Shown in pieces: positions 46,378 to 55,691 of a stretch of 64,000 bases of DNA. The stretch covers positions 1,860,001-1,924,000 of the forward strand of contig NZ_CP078078.1 in NCBI RefSeq assembly GCF_023101205.1, given 5' to 3'. How positions within the stretch are numbered: the stretch's first letter is position 1; each line of letters begins with the position of its first letter. The stretch is from Microbacterium aurugineum (GTDB taxonomy: Bacteria; Actinomycetota; Actinomycetes; Actinomycetales; Microbacteriaceae). The notes beneath the pieces are model-generated. The model did no database searches. It worked only from the letters and a program-made list of their open reading frames with translations, and was not told the origin of the DNA. Both the position numbers and the translations under genes were made by a program.

Positions 46378-49248
46378 CTACGGCCGCGCGGCGCCCATCG
46401 AGCTCTCTCTGATGCGTCCGAATCCCCGCGCGACCGGGGGTGACCACATCAGCGTGATGAGGGTCGCAGCCACCAGCACCGTCACCGCCGCACCCCAGTC
46501 CCACCGCTCGCCGAAGACGATGACGACGGCGTTGAGCGCGATGGCGACCCCGAGGAAGATCGTGAGCATGAGCCGCGAGAGTCCACTGCCACGACGTATT
46601 CCGGCAGCGACCGCGAGCACCAGAAGGCCGAACAAGGCGATCGCCGCACCGGCGAGGGAGAACGCCGACGTGCTCACATCCGGGTCGTAGCGACCGAGGA
46701 AGACGAGGATGCCGAAGCCCGTCGCGAGGACACCGAACGCATACGCGAGCACCACGACCACCGTCGTGATGATGCCCGCAACGACGCGAGCCGGAGGGGT
46801 CGTCGCCGTCGATGGCCGCGCGCCGACCCGCGTGGTCGCGGCCGTCTTCGGGCTCAGGACGAGGCGACGGTGAAGCAGACGCACCACCTCTATCGCGGCG
46901 ACCATCACGATCATGATACCCGTGAGCGCGATGGCGAGGTCTTCACCCGGGTCGACCAGCACGAAGAACTCTCGGGCGAGCGGGATGGTGAAGACCGCGA
47001 TCAGCAGGACGAACATCGCCCCCACGACGATCACCTTGAACCGGTTGAGCGGACGTGCGAGCACCGCCAAGATCCAGATCCCGACCACTGCGAGGATCAC
47101 GGTGGCCCCCGTCCGCAGCTGTTCCTCGTGGACTCCGAGGCCTCGCGCGACGAACGTGTACCAGGTCAGGCCCAGGGCGACGACGACTCCCGAAGGGATC
47201 GCGAAGCTCAGCGAACGTCGCAGGAACCCCGGCACGTACCGGGCCGCGTTGGGCATGAGGGCGAGGAAGAAGGCGGGAATGCCGATCGTCAGGCCATCGG
47301 TGATCGACAGTTGGCGCGGCAGGAAGGGGAACTCGAGCACGAGCACCCCGAACATGATCGCGAGCAGTGTCGCGTACACGGTCTTGTTCAGGAAGAGCAT
47401 CGACACGCGTTCGATGTTCGCGATCACCTGACGCCCTTCCGCGACGACATCGGGCAGGTGCGAGAACTGTCCGTCGAGGAGGACGAGCCTGGCGACCGCC
47501 TTGGTGGCGGGCGATCCGGAGTTCATGGCGATGCCGATGTCCGCAGCCTTGATCGCCAGGGCGTCGTTGACGCCGTCGCCCGTCATCGCGACCGTGTGCC
47601 CGTGGCTCTGCAACGCGGTGACCATGCGCTTCTTCTGCTCGGGGGTGACGCGTCCGAAGACCGCGTGCCGATCGAGGACGTCGGCGAGTTCGGCATCGCC
47701 TTCCGGCAGCCGCCGTGCGTCGTAGCCCTCCGCGACGTCGAGGCCGACTTCACGGGCGATCGCAGCCACCGTGCGCGGGTTGTCGCCGGAGATGATCCGG
47801 ATGCCGACCTCCTGGCGTGTGAAGTACTCGAGGGTCTGGGCCGCGTCGGGCCTGACCTGCTCTCGGAAAGTGAGGACGAGGACGGCCGTCAGCTCACTCG
47901 GAAGCTGCTCGGACTCGATGTCCGCCTCGGACAGCGGAGTCTCCGAACGACCGAGGACCAGAGTGCGCCGACCGGTCTCGGCGAGGGTGGTGACCATGCG
48001 TCCGAGTTCGGTCGCGTCCGACGTCGCCGCGTCTCCGAAGACCATCTCGGGTGCCCCCATCACCCAGGCCCCGGGGATCTCCGAGAACGTCACCGCGCTC
48101 CACTTGCGCGCCGAGGAGAACGGAACGTAGCCGCGCACGACGAGAGGCTGCGTGACCGGATACGCCGTGGCCATCGATCGCGCCGTCGCGTTCGCATCCG
48201 GCGAGGCGGCGAACCAGGACAGGACCGCCGCGGCGGTGCCGGAGAGCTCCGTCGTGCTTCCGGCGAGGGGATGCGCCACGTCGAAACCGATCTCCCCGAC
48301 CGTCAGGGTGCCGGTCTTGTCGAGGCACACGACATCGACGCGCGCGAGGCCCTCGACGGCGGGGAGCTCATTGACCAGCACCTGTCGACGCGCGAGTCTC
48401 GATGCCCCGACGGCGAAGGCGATGCTCGTCATCAGCACCAGGCCGAGCGGGATCATCGCAGTCAGCGCCGCGATCGTGTTCACGACCGCCTGCACCCATG
48501 CGCCGCTCGAGAACACCGTGGCGTATCCTCCACCGACGATGATCTGAGCGTTCAGCACCAGCAGCCCGACCGGGCCGATCACCCAGCTCACCCATTTCAG
48601 AACGCGGTCGACCGAAGCGCGGAGCTCGCTCGAGACGAGGGAGAAGCGCTTGGCCTCGCCGGCGAAGCGGTTCGCGTACGAGTCCGCCCCCACTCGGGTC
48701 GCCTGAGCAGTCCCTTCGCCGCCGACGACGACAGCACCCGAGAGAGCATCGTCGCCCGGTTGCTTCTCCACCGGATCCGACTCGCCCGTGAGCATCGACT
48801 CGTCGATCTGGAGTCCATGCGACGTGAGGATGCGGGCATCAGCCGGCACCTGTTCGCCGGCGCGCAGGATGAGCACATCGTCCAGGACCACTTCGCCGGG
48901 TGCGACCTCGGCTTGCACGCCCTCTCGGAGCACCAATGCTCGTGGCGCATTCATCAGCGCGAGGCGGTCGAGCGCGGACTTCGCGCGGAACTCCTGCACG
49001 CATCCGATGATCGCGTTCGCGAAGGCAGCGAGTCCGAACAGCGCATCCTGCCAGCGCCCCACGAGGAACAGCACGAGGAAACAGGCGAAGACGATGCCGT
49101 TGAAGAGCGTGAACACATTCGCCCGCACGATGCTCCACGCGCTTCGGCTCGTGTCCGCCGAGAACGCGTTCGTCTTCCCGGACGCGACACGCTCTGCGAC
49201 CTCCGTGCGCGTCAGACCGTTCGTGTCGGTTTCGGTCGTCGACTCCAC
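46378..49248 (-). CDS. Cation-transporting P-type ATPase, CtpE-like
   Basis: A 956-residue membrane pump. Numbered from GTG 49248, it has TGES at 154-157, the phosphorylated Asp in DKTGTLT at 310-316, and the hinge MTGDGVNDALAIKAADIGIAM near 560. The metal-site helix reads AMIPLGL in place of PEGL, as in mycobacterial CtpE, a calcium-uptake pump, so Ca is the likely ion. After the usual C-terminal helices (to about 790) there is an extra region of about 160 residues with some four more hydrophobic segments. A TTG 9 bases upstream is an alternative start; the GTG lies 7 bases after a TATATT box. Confidence 0.9.
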   Translation of the reverse strand: MESTTETDTNGLTRTEVAERVASGKTNAFSADTSRSAWSIVRANVFTLFNGIVFACFLVLFLVGRWQDALFGLAAFANAIIGCVQEFRAKSALDRLALMNAPRALVLREGVQAEVAPGEVVLDDVLILRAGEQVPADARILTSHGLQIDESMLTGESDPVEKQPGDDALSGAVVVGGEGTAQATRVGADSYANRFAGEAKRFSLVSSELRASVDRVLKWVSWVIGPVGLLVLNAQIIVGGGYATVFSSGAWVQAVVNTIAALTAMIPLGLVLMTSIAFAVGASRLARRQVLVNELPAVEGLARVDVVCLDKTGTLTVGEIGFDVAHPLAGSTTELSGTAAAVLSWFAASPDANATARSMATAYPVTQPLVVRGYVPFSSARKWSAVTFSEIPGAWVMGAPEMVFGDAATSDATELGRMVTTLAETGRRTLVLGRSETPLSEADIESEQLPSELTAVLVLTFREQVRPDAAQTLEYFTRQEVGIRIISGDNPRTVAAIAREVGLDVAEGYDARRLPEGDAELADVLDRHAVFGRVTPEQKKRMVTALQSHGHTVAMTGDGVNDALAIKAADIGIAMNSGSPATKAVARLVLLDGQFSHLPDVVAEGRQVIANIERVSMLFLNKTVYATLLAIMFGVLVLEFPFLPRQLSITDGLTIGIPAFFLALMPNAARYVPGFLRRSLSFAIPSGVVVALGLTWYTFVARGLGVHEEQLRTGATVILAVVGIWILAVLARPLNRFKVIVVGAMFVLLIAVFTIPLAREFFVLVDPGEDLAIALTGIMIVMVAAIEVVRLLHRRLVLSPKTAATTRVGARPSTATTPPARVVAGIITTVVVVLAYAFGVLATGFGILVFLGRYDPDVSTSAFSLAGAAIALFGLLVLAVAAGIRRGSGLSRLMLTIFLGVAIALNAVVIVFGERWDWGAAVTVLVAATLITLMWSPPVARGFGRIRESSMGAARP

Positions 49249-49255
49249 AGACCTC

Positions 49256-49280
49256 AATATAGGCCCCTGTAAAGGGGGCC
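49256..49280 (-). promoter_or_regulatory. Promoter of the P-type ATPase with adjoining inverted repeat
   Basis: A TATATT -10 box (49256-49261) ends 7 bases before GTG 49248. Directly upstream lies GGCCCC...GGGGCC (49262-49280) with a 7-base centre, a possible operator in the promoter spacer. Confidence 0.45.
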
Positions 49281-49345
49281 CGTCGGATGGCTTTTGTTCT
49301 CCCCGGCCCCGACCGCGCTGGCGGATGAGAAGCCGGACACACAGC

Positions 49346-49385
49346 GAAGCCCGCCTCCCTCGTGGCTACGAGGGAGGCGGGCTTC
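49346..49385 (-). terminator. Terminator after ssrA
   Basis: A 17-bp perfect stem (GAAGCCCGCCTCCCTCG with its complement) and 6-base loop, 19 bases after the tmRNA 3' end. Confidence 0.85.
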
Positions 49386-49404
49386 AATTCCTGTGACAAC
49401 GACG

Positions 49405-49774
49405 TGGTGGAGCTGGGGGGAATCGAACCCCCGTCCAACGCTGAGTCTCCACGCCTTCTCCGGGCGCAGTCTGTGAAGACGTTCTGCTCGGCTCCGACCT
49501 TTGTCACAGACACCTAAGTCGACGAGCCCAGCCTGGGAAGAGTCCCACGTGACGTCCAGACGCCATCACGCAGCAAGATTCCTAGATGACGCCAGGATCC
49601 GTATCGGAATCACATACGGCCTGACGGACTATCGGGCTCGCTTATGCAGCGAGGGCGAAGTCGTTGCGCTTGGTTTCGGCAACTATTTTTTTGCAGAGAG
49701 CGTTTACGAGATAACTCTGCATCCTCGGCCCGCTTCTCGTGGATTCACAGGCGCTGTCGAAACCGATCAGCCCC
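49405..49774 (-). ncRNA. ssrA: Transfer-messenger RNA (tmRNA)
   Basis: Rescues stalled ribosomes and tags their products for proteolysis. The 370-base RNA has the tRNA-like ends: 5' GGGGCTGATCGGTTTCGACAG and 3' GGGGGTTCGATTCCCCCCAG followed by CTCC and an encoded ACCA, with GGGGCTG pairing to CAGCTCC. The tag reading frame runs from 49680 to 49642, just after ATAGTT, and encodes AETKRNDFALAA before TAA, with the ALAA degron. Pseudoknot regions lie on both sides. The 5' end is taken as the first paired base. A strong terminator follows. Confidence 0.95.
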
Positions 49775-49902
49775 GTGGTCCTTCTCTCGAAGGAGCCGTT
49801 GTCACACTATGGAATTGCCAACCCGGATGACGAACACCCGAGCATCTCAGACTACAACGTTCGACGGCTCTCCGCCATTCCGCAGGGCGTGATGAGCTGG
49901 CG

Positions 49903-49908
49903 TAGAGT
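49903..49908 (+). promoter_or_regulatory. -10 box of the SIMPL gene
   Basis: TAGAGT ends 6 bases before ATG 49915. The rest of the 140-base gap to ssrA must hold the ssrA promoter, which was not recognised with confidence. Confidence 0.4.
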
Positions 49909-49914
49909 CGGCCC

Positions 49915-50580
49915 ATGAGTGAAGTCACCGTCACCGTCCGCGGCGAGCACGAGAGGCGCGTCGCACCGGAGAGAGCAACCATCCGCGTGAGCGTCCGCAG
50001 CGAGGGGCCGGAGCGGACGGTCGTCCTCGAACATGTGATGCGACTGGCCGACCCTGTGCGAACCAGCATCACCGAGCGAGCCGACGCGGGCAGCATCGTG
50101 GACTGGACCAGCACTCGTCTCTCGGTGCGTGCGGAGCGGCCGTGGAGCAACGACGGCAAGCGCCTCGCACCCGTGTTCTACGCCAGCGTCGACTTCACCG
50201 CGACCTTCGCGGAAGCTCCCGAGCTTTCGATCTGGACCTCCGACATCTCGCCGTGGGACGGCGTCGAGGTGGGCGGGGTCGAGTGGCATCTGACCCCCGA
50301 AACCCGGACGCAGGTCGAACAAGAGGTCGCTGCGGAAGCTGTCGGCGTCGCCGTCACACGGGCTCAGGCGTACGCCGGGGCGCTCGGACTGGAGCAGGTC
50401 ACCCCCATCGAGATCGCCGACGCGGGCTTGATCTCGAAGGCTCAGGGCTCCGCAGAGGCGCCGCTGATGAAGGCGCGCGGAGGTATCGCTTTCGCTGCCG
50501 ACGCCGGCCCCGTGATGGAGTACGAACCGGACGAGATCGTCATCTCGGCGACCGTCGAGGCCCGCTTCCTCGCCCGCTGA
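49915..50580 (+). CDS. SIMPL (DUF541) domain protein
   Basis: A 221-residue SIMPL/DUF541 protein. It starts with VTVRGEHERRVAPERATIRVSV, the usual opening of the family, and contains the central VTRAQAYAGALGLEQVTPIEIADAG region with the conserved helix and strand, and ends YEPDEIVISATVEARF. There is no signal peptide, so it is cytoplasmic, unlike many family members, which are periplasmic. Function is unknown. The mRNA looks leaderless. It is convergent with hflX, with 6 bases between stops. Confidence 0.85.
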   Translation: MSEVTVTVRGEHERRVAPERATIRVSVRSEGPERTVVLEHVMRLADPVRTSITERADAGSIVDWTSTRLSVRAERPWSNDGKRLAPVFYASVDFTATFAEAPELSIWTSDISPWDGVEVGGVEWHLTPETRTQVEQEVAAEAVGVAVTRAQAYAGALGLEQVTPIEIADAGLISKAQGSAEAPLMKARGGIAFAADAGPVMEYEPDEIVISATVEARFLAR

Positions 50581-50586
50581 CCCGGA

Positions 50587-52098
50587 TCACTCCGGCGTCG
50601 CGAAGGGAGCGAGCTCCGCCGCGAGCCGCTCGGACACCCGAGCATGAACGGCGGTTCCCTCCTCCCGATGATCCACGGCGAGCAACATCCCGGACTCGTG
50701 GATCGCGGCGACCAGGTCGCCGCGATCGTAGGGGATCACCGCGTGGACCTCGACTGCCGGCTTCGGGAGTGCGTCCTCGATGGCGGCACGCAGCTCCGCG
50801 ATTCCCTCGCCGGACCGTGAAGACACGAAGTGCGCCTGCGGCTGAAGTCCGCGAAGCACCAGACGCTCGTCCTCGTCGATCAGATCCGCCTTGTTGAAGA
50901 CCACGATCTCGGGCAGATCCCGTGCCCCGACATCACCGAGCACGTCGCGCACGGTCTGAAGCTGACCTGCCGGGTCGGGGTGCGAGCCGTCGACGACGTG
51001 GAGCACGACGTCGGCTTCGCCGACCTCTTCCAGCGTCGAACGGAAGGCCTCGACGAGCTGATGCGGCAGGTCACGGACGAATCCGACGGTGTCGGTCAAC
51101 GTGTACACGCGTCCGTCCTCCGTCTCGGATCGGCGCACCGTGGCATCGAGCGTCGCGAACAGCGCGTTCTCGACCAGCACCCCGGCGCTCGTGAGCGCAT
51201 TGAGCAGACTCGACTTGCCGGCGTTCGTGTACCCCGCGATCGCGACCGACGGAATCGCGTTGCGCTTGCGCTCGGCGCGCTTCGCCTCACGAGCCGGGCC
51301 GAAGTCTCGGATCTGGCGCCGCAGCAGAGCCATCTTGGTCCGGATCCGCCGACGGTCGAGTTCGATCTTGGTCTCACCGGGACCGCGCGAGCCCATGCCC
51401 GCGCCGCCGGCACCCACCTGCCCACCGGCCTGACGACTCATCGAGTCACCCCATCCGCGCAGACGCGGAAGCAGGTATTCCAGCTGCGCGAGCTCGACCT
51501 GGGCCTTGCCCTCACGGCTCTTCGCGTGCTGGCTGAAGATGTCGAGGATCACCGTGGTGCGGTCGATGACCTTGACCTTGACGACGTCTTCGAGTGCACG
51601 ACGCTGGCTCGGCGCGAGCTCCGTGTCGGCGATCACGGTGTCAGCGCCCACGGCGGCGACGATGTCTTTGAGTTCCTGCGCCTTGCCGCGACCGAGATAC
51701 GTGGCGGCATCGGGATGCGGCCGGCGCTGAAGCACGCCATCGAGCACCACGGCACCGGCGGTCTCCGCCAACGCCGCGAGTTCACGGAGAGAGTTCTCCG
51801 CGTCCTCCTGCGCGCCCTGCGGGTACACACCGACGAGGACGACGTTCTCCAGACGCAGCTGCCGGTACTCGACCTCGGTGACGTCCTCGAGTTCTGTCGA
51901 AAGCCCGCCGACGCGACGAAGCGCGTGACGGTCTTCGAGGTCCCACTGCGCACCATCGGTGCTGCCGTGGGAGGCCGTCGATTCATCCTGCAGCGCCTGT
52001 GCTGCGCCGAACACGTGCACGTCGGAACGCTTCTCTGCGCCCGCGAGTACGCGATCGACGGTGTGGTCGTCGGTGGAGGGGGTGGTGGTCTCCGTCAT
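50587..52098 (-). CDS. hflX: Ribosome-associated GTPase HflX
   Basis: A 503-residue GTPase that splits and rescues stalled ribosomes under stress. It has an N-terminal HflX domain (GTDTVIADTELAPSQRRALE-like region near 150-170), the Gly-rich linker GGQVGAGGAGMGSRGPGETK, then the G domain: GYTNAGKSSLLNAL near residue 291, DTVGFVRDLPH, FNKADL. A C-terminal domain of about 60 residues follows. An acidic 60-residue N-terminal extension is typical of actinobacterial members. AAGGAA precedes the ATG. Confidence 0.96.
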   Translation of the reverse strand: MTETTTPSTDDHTVDRVLAGAEKRSDVHVFGAAQALQDESTASHGSTDGAQWDLEDRHALRRVGGLSTELEDVTEVEYRQLRLENVVLVGVYPQGAQEDAENSLRELAALAETAGAVVLDGVLQRRPHPDAATYLGRGKAQELKDIVAAVGADTVIADTELAPSQRRALEDVVKVKVIDRTTVILDIFSQHAKSREGKAQVELAQLEYLLPRLRGWGDSMSRQAGGQVGAGGAGMGSRGPGETKIELDRRRIRTKMALLRRQIRDFGPAREAKRAERKRNAIPSVAIAGYTNAGKSSLLNALTSAGVLVENALFATLDATVRRSETEDGRVYTLTDTVGFVRDLPHQLVEAFRSTLEEVGEADVVLHVVDGSHPDPAGQLQTVRDVLGDVGARDLPEIVVFNKADLIDEDERLVLRGLQPQAHFVSSRSGEGIAELRAAIEDALPKPAVEVHAVIPYDRGDLVAAIHESGMLLAVDHREEGTAVHARVSERLAAELAPFATPE

Positions 52099-52153
52099 CC
52101 GTTCCTTGTCTCTGGGTTCGTAGCAAGCCTTAACCTTAGCCCGCGCTGTCCGG

Positions 52154-52159
52154 TACGCT
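52154..52159 (+). promoter_or_regulatory. -10 box of the methyltransferase gene
   Basis: TACGCT ends 6 bases before ATG 52166. Confidence 0.4.
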
Positions 52160-52165
52160 CGCCCT

Positions 52166-52813
52166 ATGGGGTCCGATCACTACTTCACTGCGGCCCCGGC
52201 AAGCCCCGAGAACCTTCGTAAGATCCGCGTATCGCTCGCAGGTCGAGAGCTCGAACTCACCACCGCCGGTGGTGTCTTCAGCCCGGATCGTCTCGACGCC
52301 GGCACTGCAGTGCTCCTCGCCAACACGCCTCCGGTTCCTCCGGGCGGCGACCTTCTCGACCTCGGGAGCGGTTGGGGTCCTGTCACGATCTCGATGGCCC
52401 TCGCCTCTCCCCATGCGACAGTGTGGGCCGTCGACGTGAATGAGCGCGCCCTGGATCTCGTCCGCCGCAACGCGGCTGCTCTCGGGCTCACCAATGTCAA
52501 CGCATCTCTGCCCGACGATGTTCCCGCGCACGTGTCGTTCCGCACGATCCGCTCGAACCCGCCCATCCGCGTCGGCAAGAACGAGCTCCACGGGCTGTTG
52601 GAACGGTGGATCCCGCGACTCGACGAGCGCAGCGACGCGTGGCTCGTGGTGCAGCGGAACCTCGGGGCCGACTCGCTGCAACGCTGGATCGGCGCGACGT
52701 TCCATCCGGGCTACAGCGTCTTCCGGACCGCCACCGGCAAGGGGTACCGGATCCTGAAGGTCCGTAAGCACGGCACGCCCCCGACGGAGCCGATCGCACT
52801 CTCCGAGTTGTGA
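52166..52813 (+). CDS. Class I SAM-dependent methyltransferase, RsmC-like
   Basis: A 215-residue MTS-domain methyltransferase. It has the phrase GGVFSPDRLDAGTAVLL, SAM motif I in LLDLGSGWGPVTI (about residue 64) and motif IV as SNPPIRVGK, close to the NPPF of 16S rRNA guanine-N2 methyltransferases such as RsmC. It therefore probably modifies rRNA, but the amino-terminal half of RsmC is absent. The mRNA looks leaderless. It is divergent from hflX and convergent with dapF. Confidence 0.87.
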   Translation: MGSDHYFTAAPASPENLRKIRVSLAGRELELTTAGGVFSPDRLDAGTAVLLANTPPVPPGGDLLDLGSGWGPVTISMALASPHATVWAVDVNERALDLVRRNAAALGLTNVNASLPDDVPAHVSFRTIRSNPPIRVGKNELHGLLERWIPRLDERSDAWLVVQRNLGADSLQRWIGATFHPGYSVFRTATGKGYRILKVRKHGTPPTEPIALSEL

Positions 52814-52819
52814 CCGTCG

Positions 52820-52838
52820 CCGTCGTCTTGGACGACGG
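52820..52838. terminator. Hairpin between convergent genes
   Basis: CCGTCGTC and GACGACGG around TTG fill the 25-base gap between the methyltransferase and dapF stops, able to end both transcripts. Confidence 0.6.
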
Positions 52839-53711
52839 TCAGACGAGGTCGACCTCGCCCTGGAACACCAGCTGGGCCGGGCCTGAGAGCGCGACGTGCT
52901 CCCCGTCCTCGGCCGGGAACATGCGTACGCCGAGGGTGCCGCCCGGCACTTCCACCTGCCAGTTGTTCGGCGCCTTCTCCCCCGCCCAGTAGCGCACGGC
53001 CAGCGCTGTCGCGGCGACGCCGGTACCGCAGCTGAGGGTCTCGCCCACACCCCGCTCATGGACGCGCATGCTCACGTGCCCGACGCCATCGCGCACGAGC
53101 GGCTCCCCTGGCACGACGAACTCGACGTTCGCCCCCTCGGGAAGCGAAGGATCGAGATCAGGTGCGCGGTGCAGCTCGAGGCCGGCGAGCTCGGCTTCCG
53201 AGGCGAGCGCCACGACGACGTGCGGATTGCCGACATCGATCCCGAGGCCGGGACGCGTGACGGGGAGCCCGTCGACACGCACGAGCGGGTCGTCGCCCGA
53301 GAGCTTCCAGCGGCCGAGGTCGACCTGGTATCCGGTCGCGCTTCGAGTCACGTCGCGCACACCGGCCCGCGTAGCGATGGGCAGGGTGGATCCGGGCTCG
53401 ATGGTCGCGAGACCGGAGCGAACCAGGTAGTGCGCGAACACCCGGATGCCGTTGCCGCACATCTCGGCGAGCGAACCGTCGGCGTTCCGGTAGTCCATGA
53501 ACCACTCGGCAGCAGGTTCCTCCGCCAGCGCGGCCTCGCCATCGGGGATCGCCTCGGATCGGACAACGCGGAGGATGCCGTCCGCACCGATTCCGAAGTG
53601 GCGGTCGCAGAGGACGGTGACCTGTTCCACCGTCAGATCGAGTGCCCCGTCAGGGTCAGCGATGATGATGAAGTCGTTGCCCGTGCCGTGCCCTTTGGTG
53701 AATGCGACCAT
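52839..53711 (-). CDS. dapF: Diaminopimelate epimerase
   Basis: Converts LL- to meso-diaminopimelate for lysine and peptidoglycan. The 290-residue protein has the two catalytic cysteines in [14 protein letters not shown] (about residue 85) and [14 protein letters not shown] (about residue 230), and starts [16 protein letters not shown] 53711 lies 6 bases after a TAGACT box, so the mRNA is probably leaderless. It is the last of the housekeeping block in gene order from ftsK, though transcribed from its own promoter. Confidence 0.96.
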   Translation of the reverse strand: MVAFTKGHGTGNDFIIIADPDGALDLTVEQVTVLCDRHFGIGADGILRVVRSEAIPDGEAALAEEPAAEWFMDYRNADGSLAEMCGNGIRVFAHYLVRSGLATIEPGSTLPIATRAGVRDVTRSATGYQVDLGRWKLSGDDPLVRVDGLPVTRPGLGIDVGNPHVVVALASEAELAGLELHRAPDLDPSLPEGANVEFVVPGEPLVRDGVGHVSMRVHERGVGETLSCGTGVAATALAVRYWAGEKAPNNWQVEVPGGTLGVRMFPAEDGEHVALSGPAQLVFQGEVDLV

Positions 53712-53717
53712 GCCCCC

Positions 53718-53723
53718 AGTCTA
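53718..53723 (-). promoter_or_regulatory. -10 box of dapF
   Basis: TAGACT on the minus strand ends 6 bases before ATG 53711. Confidence 0.45.
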
Positions 53724-53733
53724 GAGAGCGGGG

Positions 53734-54198
53734 CTAGGCGTCGGAGACGAGACGCTTTCCCGTGTTGGCCACGGTGAACCGCTCGTACCCGAGGGCATCG
53801 TAGAAGCCGAGGACGTGTTCATTGCCCTCTCGGACCATCAGTTGCACCTTCGGGCATCCCATCGCTTCGAGCACGCGCTCGGCCTCCGCCACCAGTGCTC
53901 GCGCGATTCCGAGGCCACGGTGAGACGCTGCCGTCGCGAGGTAGTAGAGCCACCCTCGATGACCGTCATACCCGGCCATCACCGATCCGATCACCTCGTC
54001 GTCCTTCGTCACCGCGACGAGGAACCCTTCGGGCTGCACGGCGAGCTTGCGCTCGATGTCGACACGAGGATCATTCCACGGCCGCGTGAGCCCGGCTTCT
54101 TCCCAGAGAGCGACGACGGCGTCCGTATCAACGCGTTCGAACCGACGGACGGCCCAGTCCGCCGCACCGTCGGTCGGCGACTCGTTCGACACGCTCAC
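53734..54198 (-). CDS. GNAT family acetyltransferase, YpeA-like
   Basis: A 154-residue acetyltransferase. The acetyl-CoA binding motif A is ATAASHRGLGIARALVAEAE near residue 90, followed by GCPKVQLMVREGNEHVLGFYDALGY, typical of YpeA proteins. The substrate is unknown. The start is GTG 54198, which overlaps the stop of the reductase-like gene before it (GTGA); a GTG 6 bases further in is an alternative. The two are thus coupled. Confidence 0.85.
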   Translation of the reverse strand: MSVSNESPTDGAADWAVRRFERVDTDAVVALWEEAGLTRPWNDPRVDIERKLAVQPEGFLVAVTKDDEVIGSVMAGYDGHRGWLYYLATAASHRGLGIARALVAEAERVLEAMGCPKVQLMVREGNEHVLGFYDALGYERFTVANTGKRLVSDA

Positions 54199-54722
54199 GT
54201 CGACACCACGGAATAGCGTCCACACAGGAAGTTCCGATTGCGCGCGACCTCCAGGAGCTCGAGGTCGAGCCTGCGCGGGAGCAAAGGTGCGCCGGAGCCC
54301 AGCGTCACGGGCGCATACTGCACCCAGACCTCGTCCAGCAGCCCCGCATCGGCGAACTGACCCGCGAGGTCTCCCCCGCCGACGATCCAGATGTCCTGAT
54401 CGCCCGCCGCCGCCGACATCTCGGCATGAATGCTCTGCACGTCCTGCTGGGTCAGCCGCACATCGGCGTTCTCCGGGAGTTCGAGCTCACGGTGGGAGAA
54501 CACCCAGGTCGGCTGGCTGTATCCCCATCGACCCTCTTCATGTCGCATGACCCACTCGTAGGTCGATGACCCCATGGCCAGGGCGCCGATGTTCTTCTCG
54601 AACGCGTTGTACCCCATCGGACCATCGGGATCGACATCCTGCGTCAGCAACCAAACGAGCGAATGCTCGTCTGTCGCGATGAACCCGTCGAGGCTGGAAG
54701 CGGTGAAGAAATGGGTGACCAT
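54195..54722 (-). CDS. Dihydrofolate reductase / RibD C-terminal family protein
   Basis: A 175-residue RibD_C-type protein: FFTASSLDGFIAT at the start, GSSTYEWVM, WVFSHRELELPE and the NADPH-binding IWIVGGGDLAGQFADAGLLDEVW near residue 113. These proteins are often annotated as dihydrofolate reductases but their substrate is mostly unknown. It is the first gene of a two-gene unit with the acetyltransferase and lies 42 bases after miaA. Confidence 0.87.
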   Translation of the reverse strand: MVTHFFTASSLDGFIATDEHSLVWLLTQDVDPDGPMGYNAFEKNIGALAMGSSTYEWVMRHEEGRWGYSQPTWVFSHRELELPENADVRLTQQDVQSIHAEMSAAAGDQDIWIVGGGDLAGQFADAGLLDEVWVQYAPVTLGSGAPLLPRRLDLELLEVARNRNFLCGRYSVVST

Positions 54723-54764
54723 GCCCTCAGCCTCCCACCACTCACCGACATCGAAGGCGGTCGG

Positions 54765-55691
54765 TCACGACGACGCGGTCTCGGCTCCGAGGAGCGCCTC
54801 CGCGTCCGCGGGTGCGGTCCACCACTCCAGCTCCGGGTACCGCTTGAACCACGAGACCTGCCGACGTGCGTAACGGCGGGTCAGGGCTTGCGTCTGAGCG
54901 ATGGCGGCGGCTTCATTCAGACTCCCGTCGAGCTGGGCGAGAGCCTGCGCATAGCCGATGGCTCGCGGAGCAGTGACACCACGCTCGAGGCCGTGCTCCC
55001 GCAGGCCTGCGACCTCTGCGACGAGACCGGCCTCCCACATCCGCTCGACGCGGGCATCGAGGCGAGAAACCAGGTCGGCTCGATCGACGTGCAGGCCGAT
55101 CACCCGGGTTCGCGGGTGCCACAGCACGGGGCTTTCCGGCAAGGCGGCGCCGTGTGTACTGCTCCCCTGCTCGAGGACTTCGAGGGCTCGGATGACGCGG
55201 CGGCTGTTTCGCGGGTCGACCTTCGCCGCCGCCGCAGGATCCTGGGAACGCAGACGCTCGAGCAGTCCGGCGAGGCCTGCGGACTCCAACTCGCGCTCGA
55301 GGCGCTCACGGATCGCAGGGTCTCGTGGCGGGAAGTGGAACTCGTAGACGACGCTCGACACGTACAAGCCGGATCCACCCACGAGGATCGCGTCCCCGCC
55401 GCGCCGGTGGATCGCACCGATCGCCTCTCGCGCCACCGGCTGATACCAGGCCACCGCCGCTTCGTCGGCGACCTCACGCACGTCGAACAGGTGGTGCGGG
55501 ATGCCGCGCCGCGCTGCCACGGGCAGCTTCGCGGTTCCGATGTCCATGCCACGGTAAAGCTGCATGGCGTCGGCGTTCACGATCTCGGCCGGGTTGCCCC
55601 GAGCACGCAACGCCTCCGCGAGATCGAGCGCAAGCTCGCTCTTCCCGGTGCCGGTCGCCCCGACGATCGCCCAGAGGCGCGGGTCGCTCAC
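54765..55691 (-). CDS. miaA: tRNA dimethylallyltransferase
   Basis: Adds an isopentenyl group to A37 of tRNAs reading UNN codons. The 308-residue protein has the P-loop [19 protein letters not shown] near residue 9, [17 protein letters not shown], and [12 protein letters not shown]. Start GTG 55691 overlaps the stop of miaB (GTGA), so the two successive steps of the ms2i6A modification are coupled. Confidence 0.95.
   Translation of the reverse strand: MSDPRLWAIVGATGTGKSELALDLAEALRARGNPAEIVNADAMQLYRGMDIGTAKLPVAARRGIPHHLFDVREVADEAAVAWYQPVAREAIGAIHRRGGDAILVGGSGLYVSSVVYEFHFPPRDPAIRERLERELESAGLAGLLERLRSQDPAAAAKVDPRNSRRVIRALEVLEQGSSTHGAALPESPVLWHPRTRVIGLHVDRADLVSRLDARVERMWEAGLVAEVAGLREHGLERGVTAPRAIGYAQALAQLDGSLNEAAAIAQTQALTRRYARRQVSWFKRYPELEWWTAPADAEALLGAETASS

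Noticed and set aside
46870..49272. An 800-codon open frame on the plus strand opposite the P-type ATPase
   Set aside because: Antisense shadow of a gene with intact catalytic motifs; low-complexity composition and no recognisable domain.
49405..49774. Small protein-coding frame at the ssrA locus (plus strand from 49501)
   Set aside because: The region folds as tmRNA with both tRNA-like ends and a tag frame; the open frame is a coincidence.
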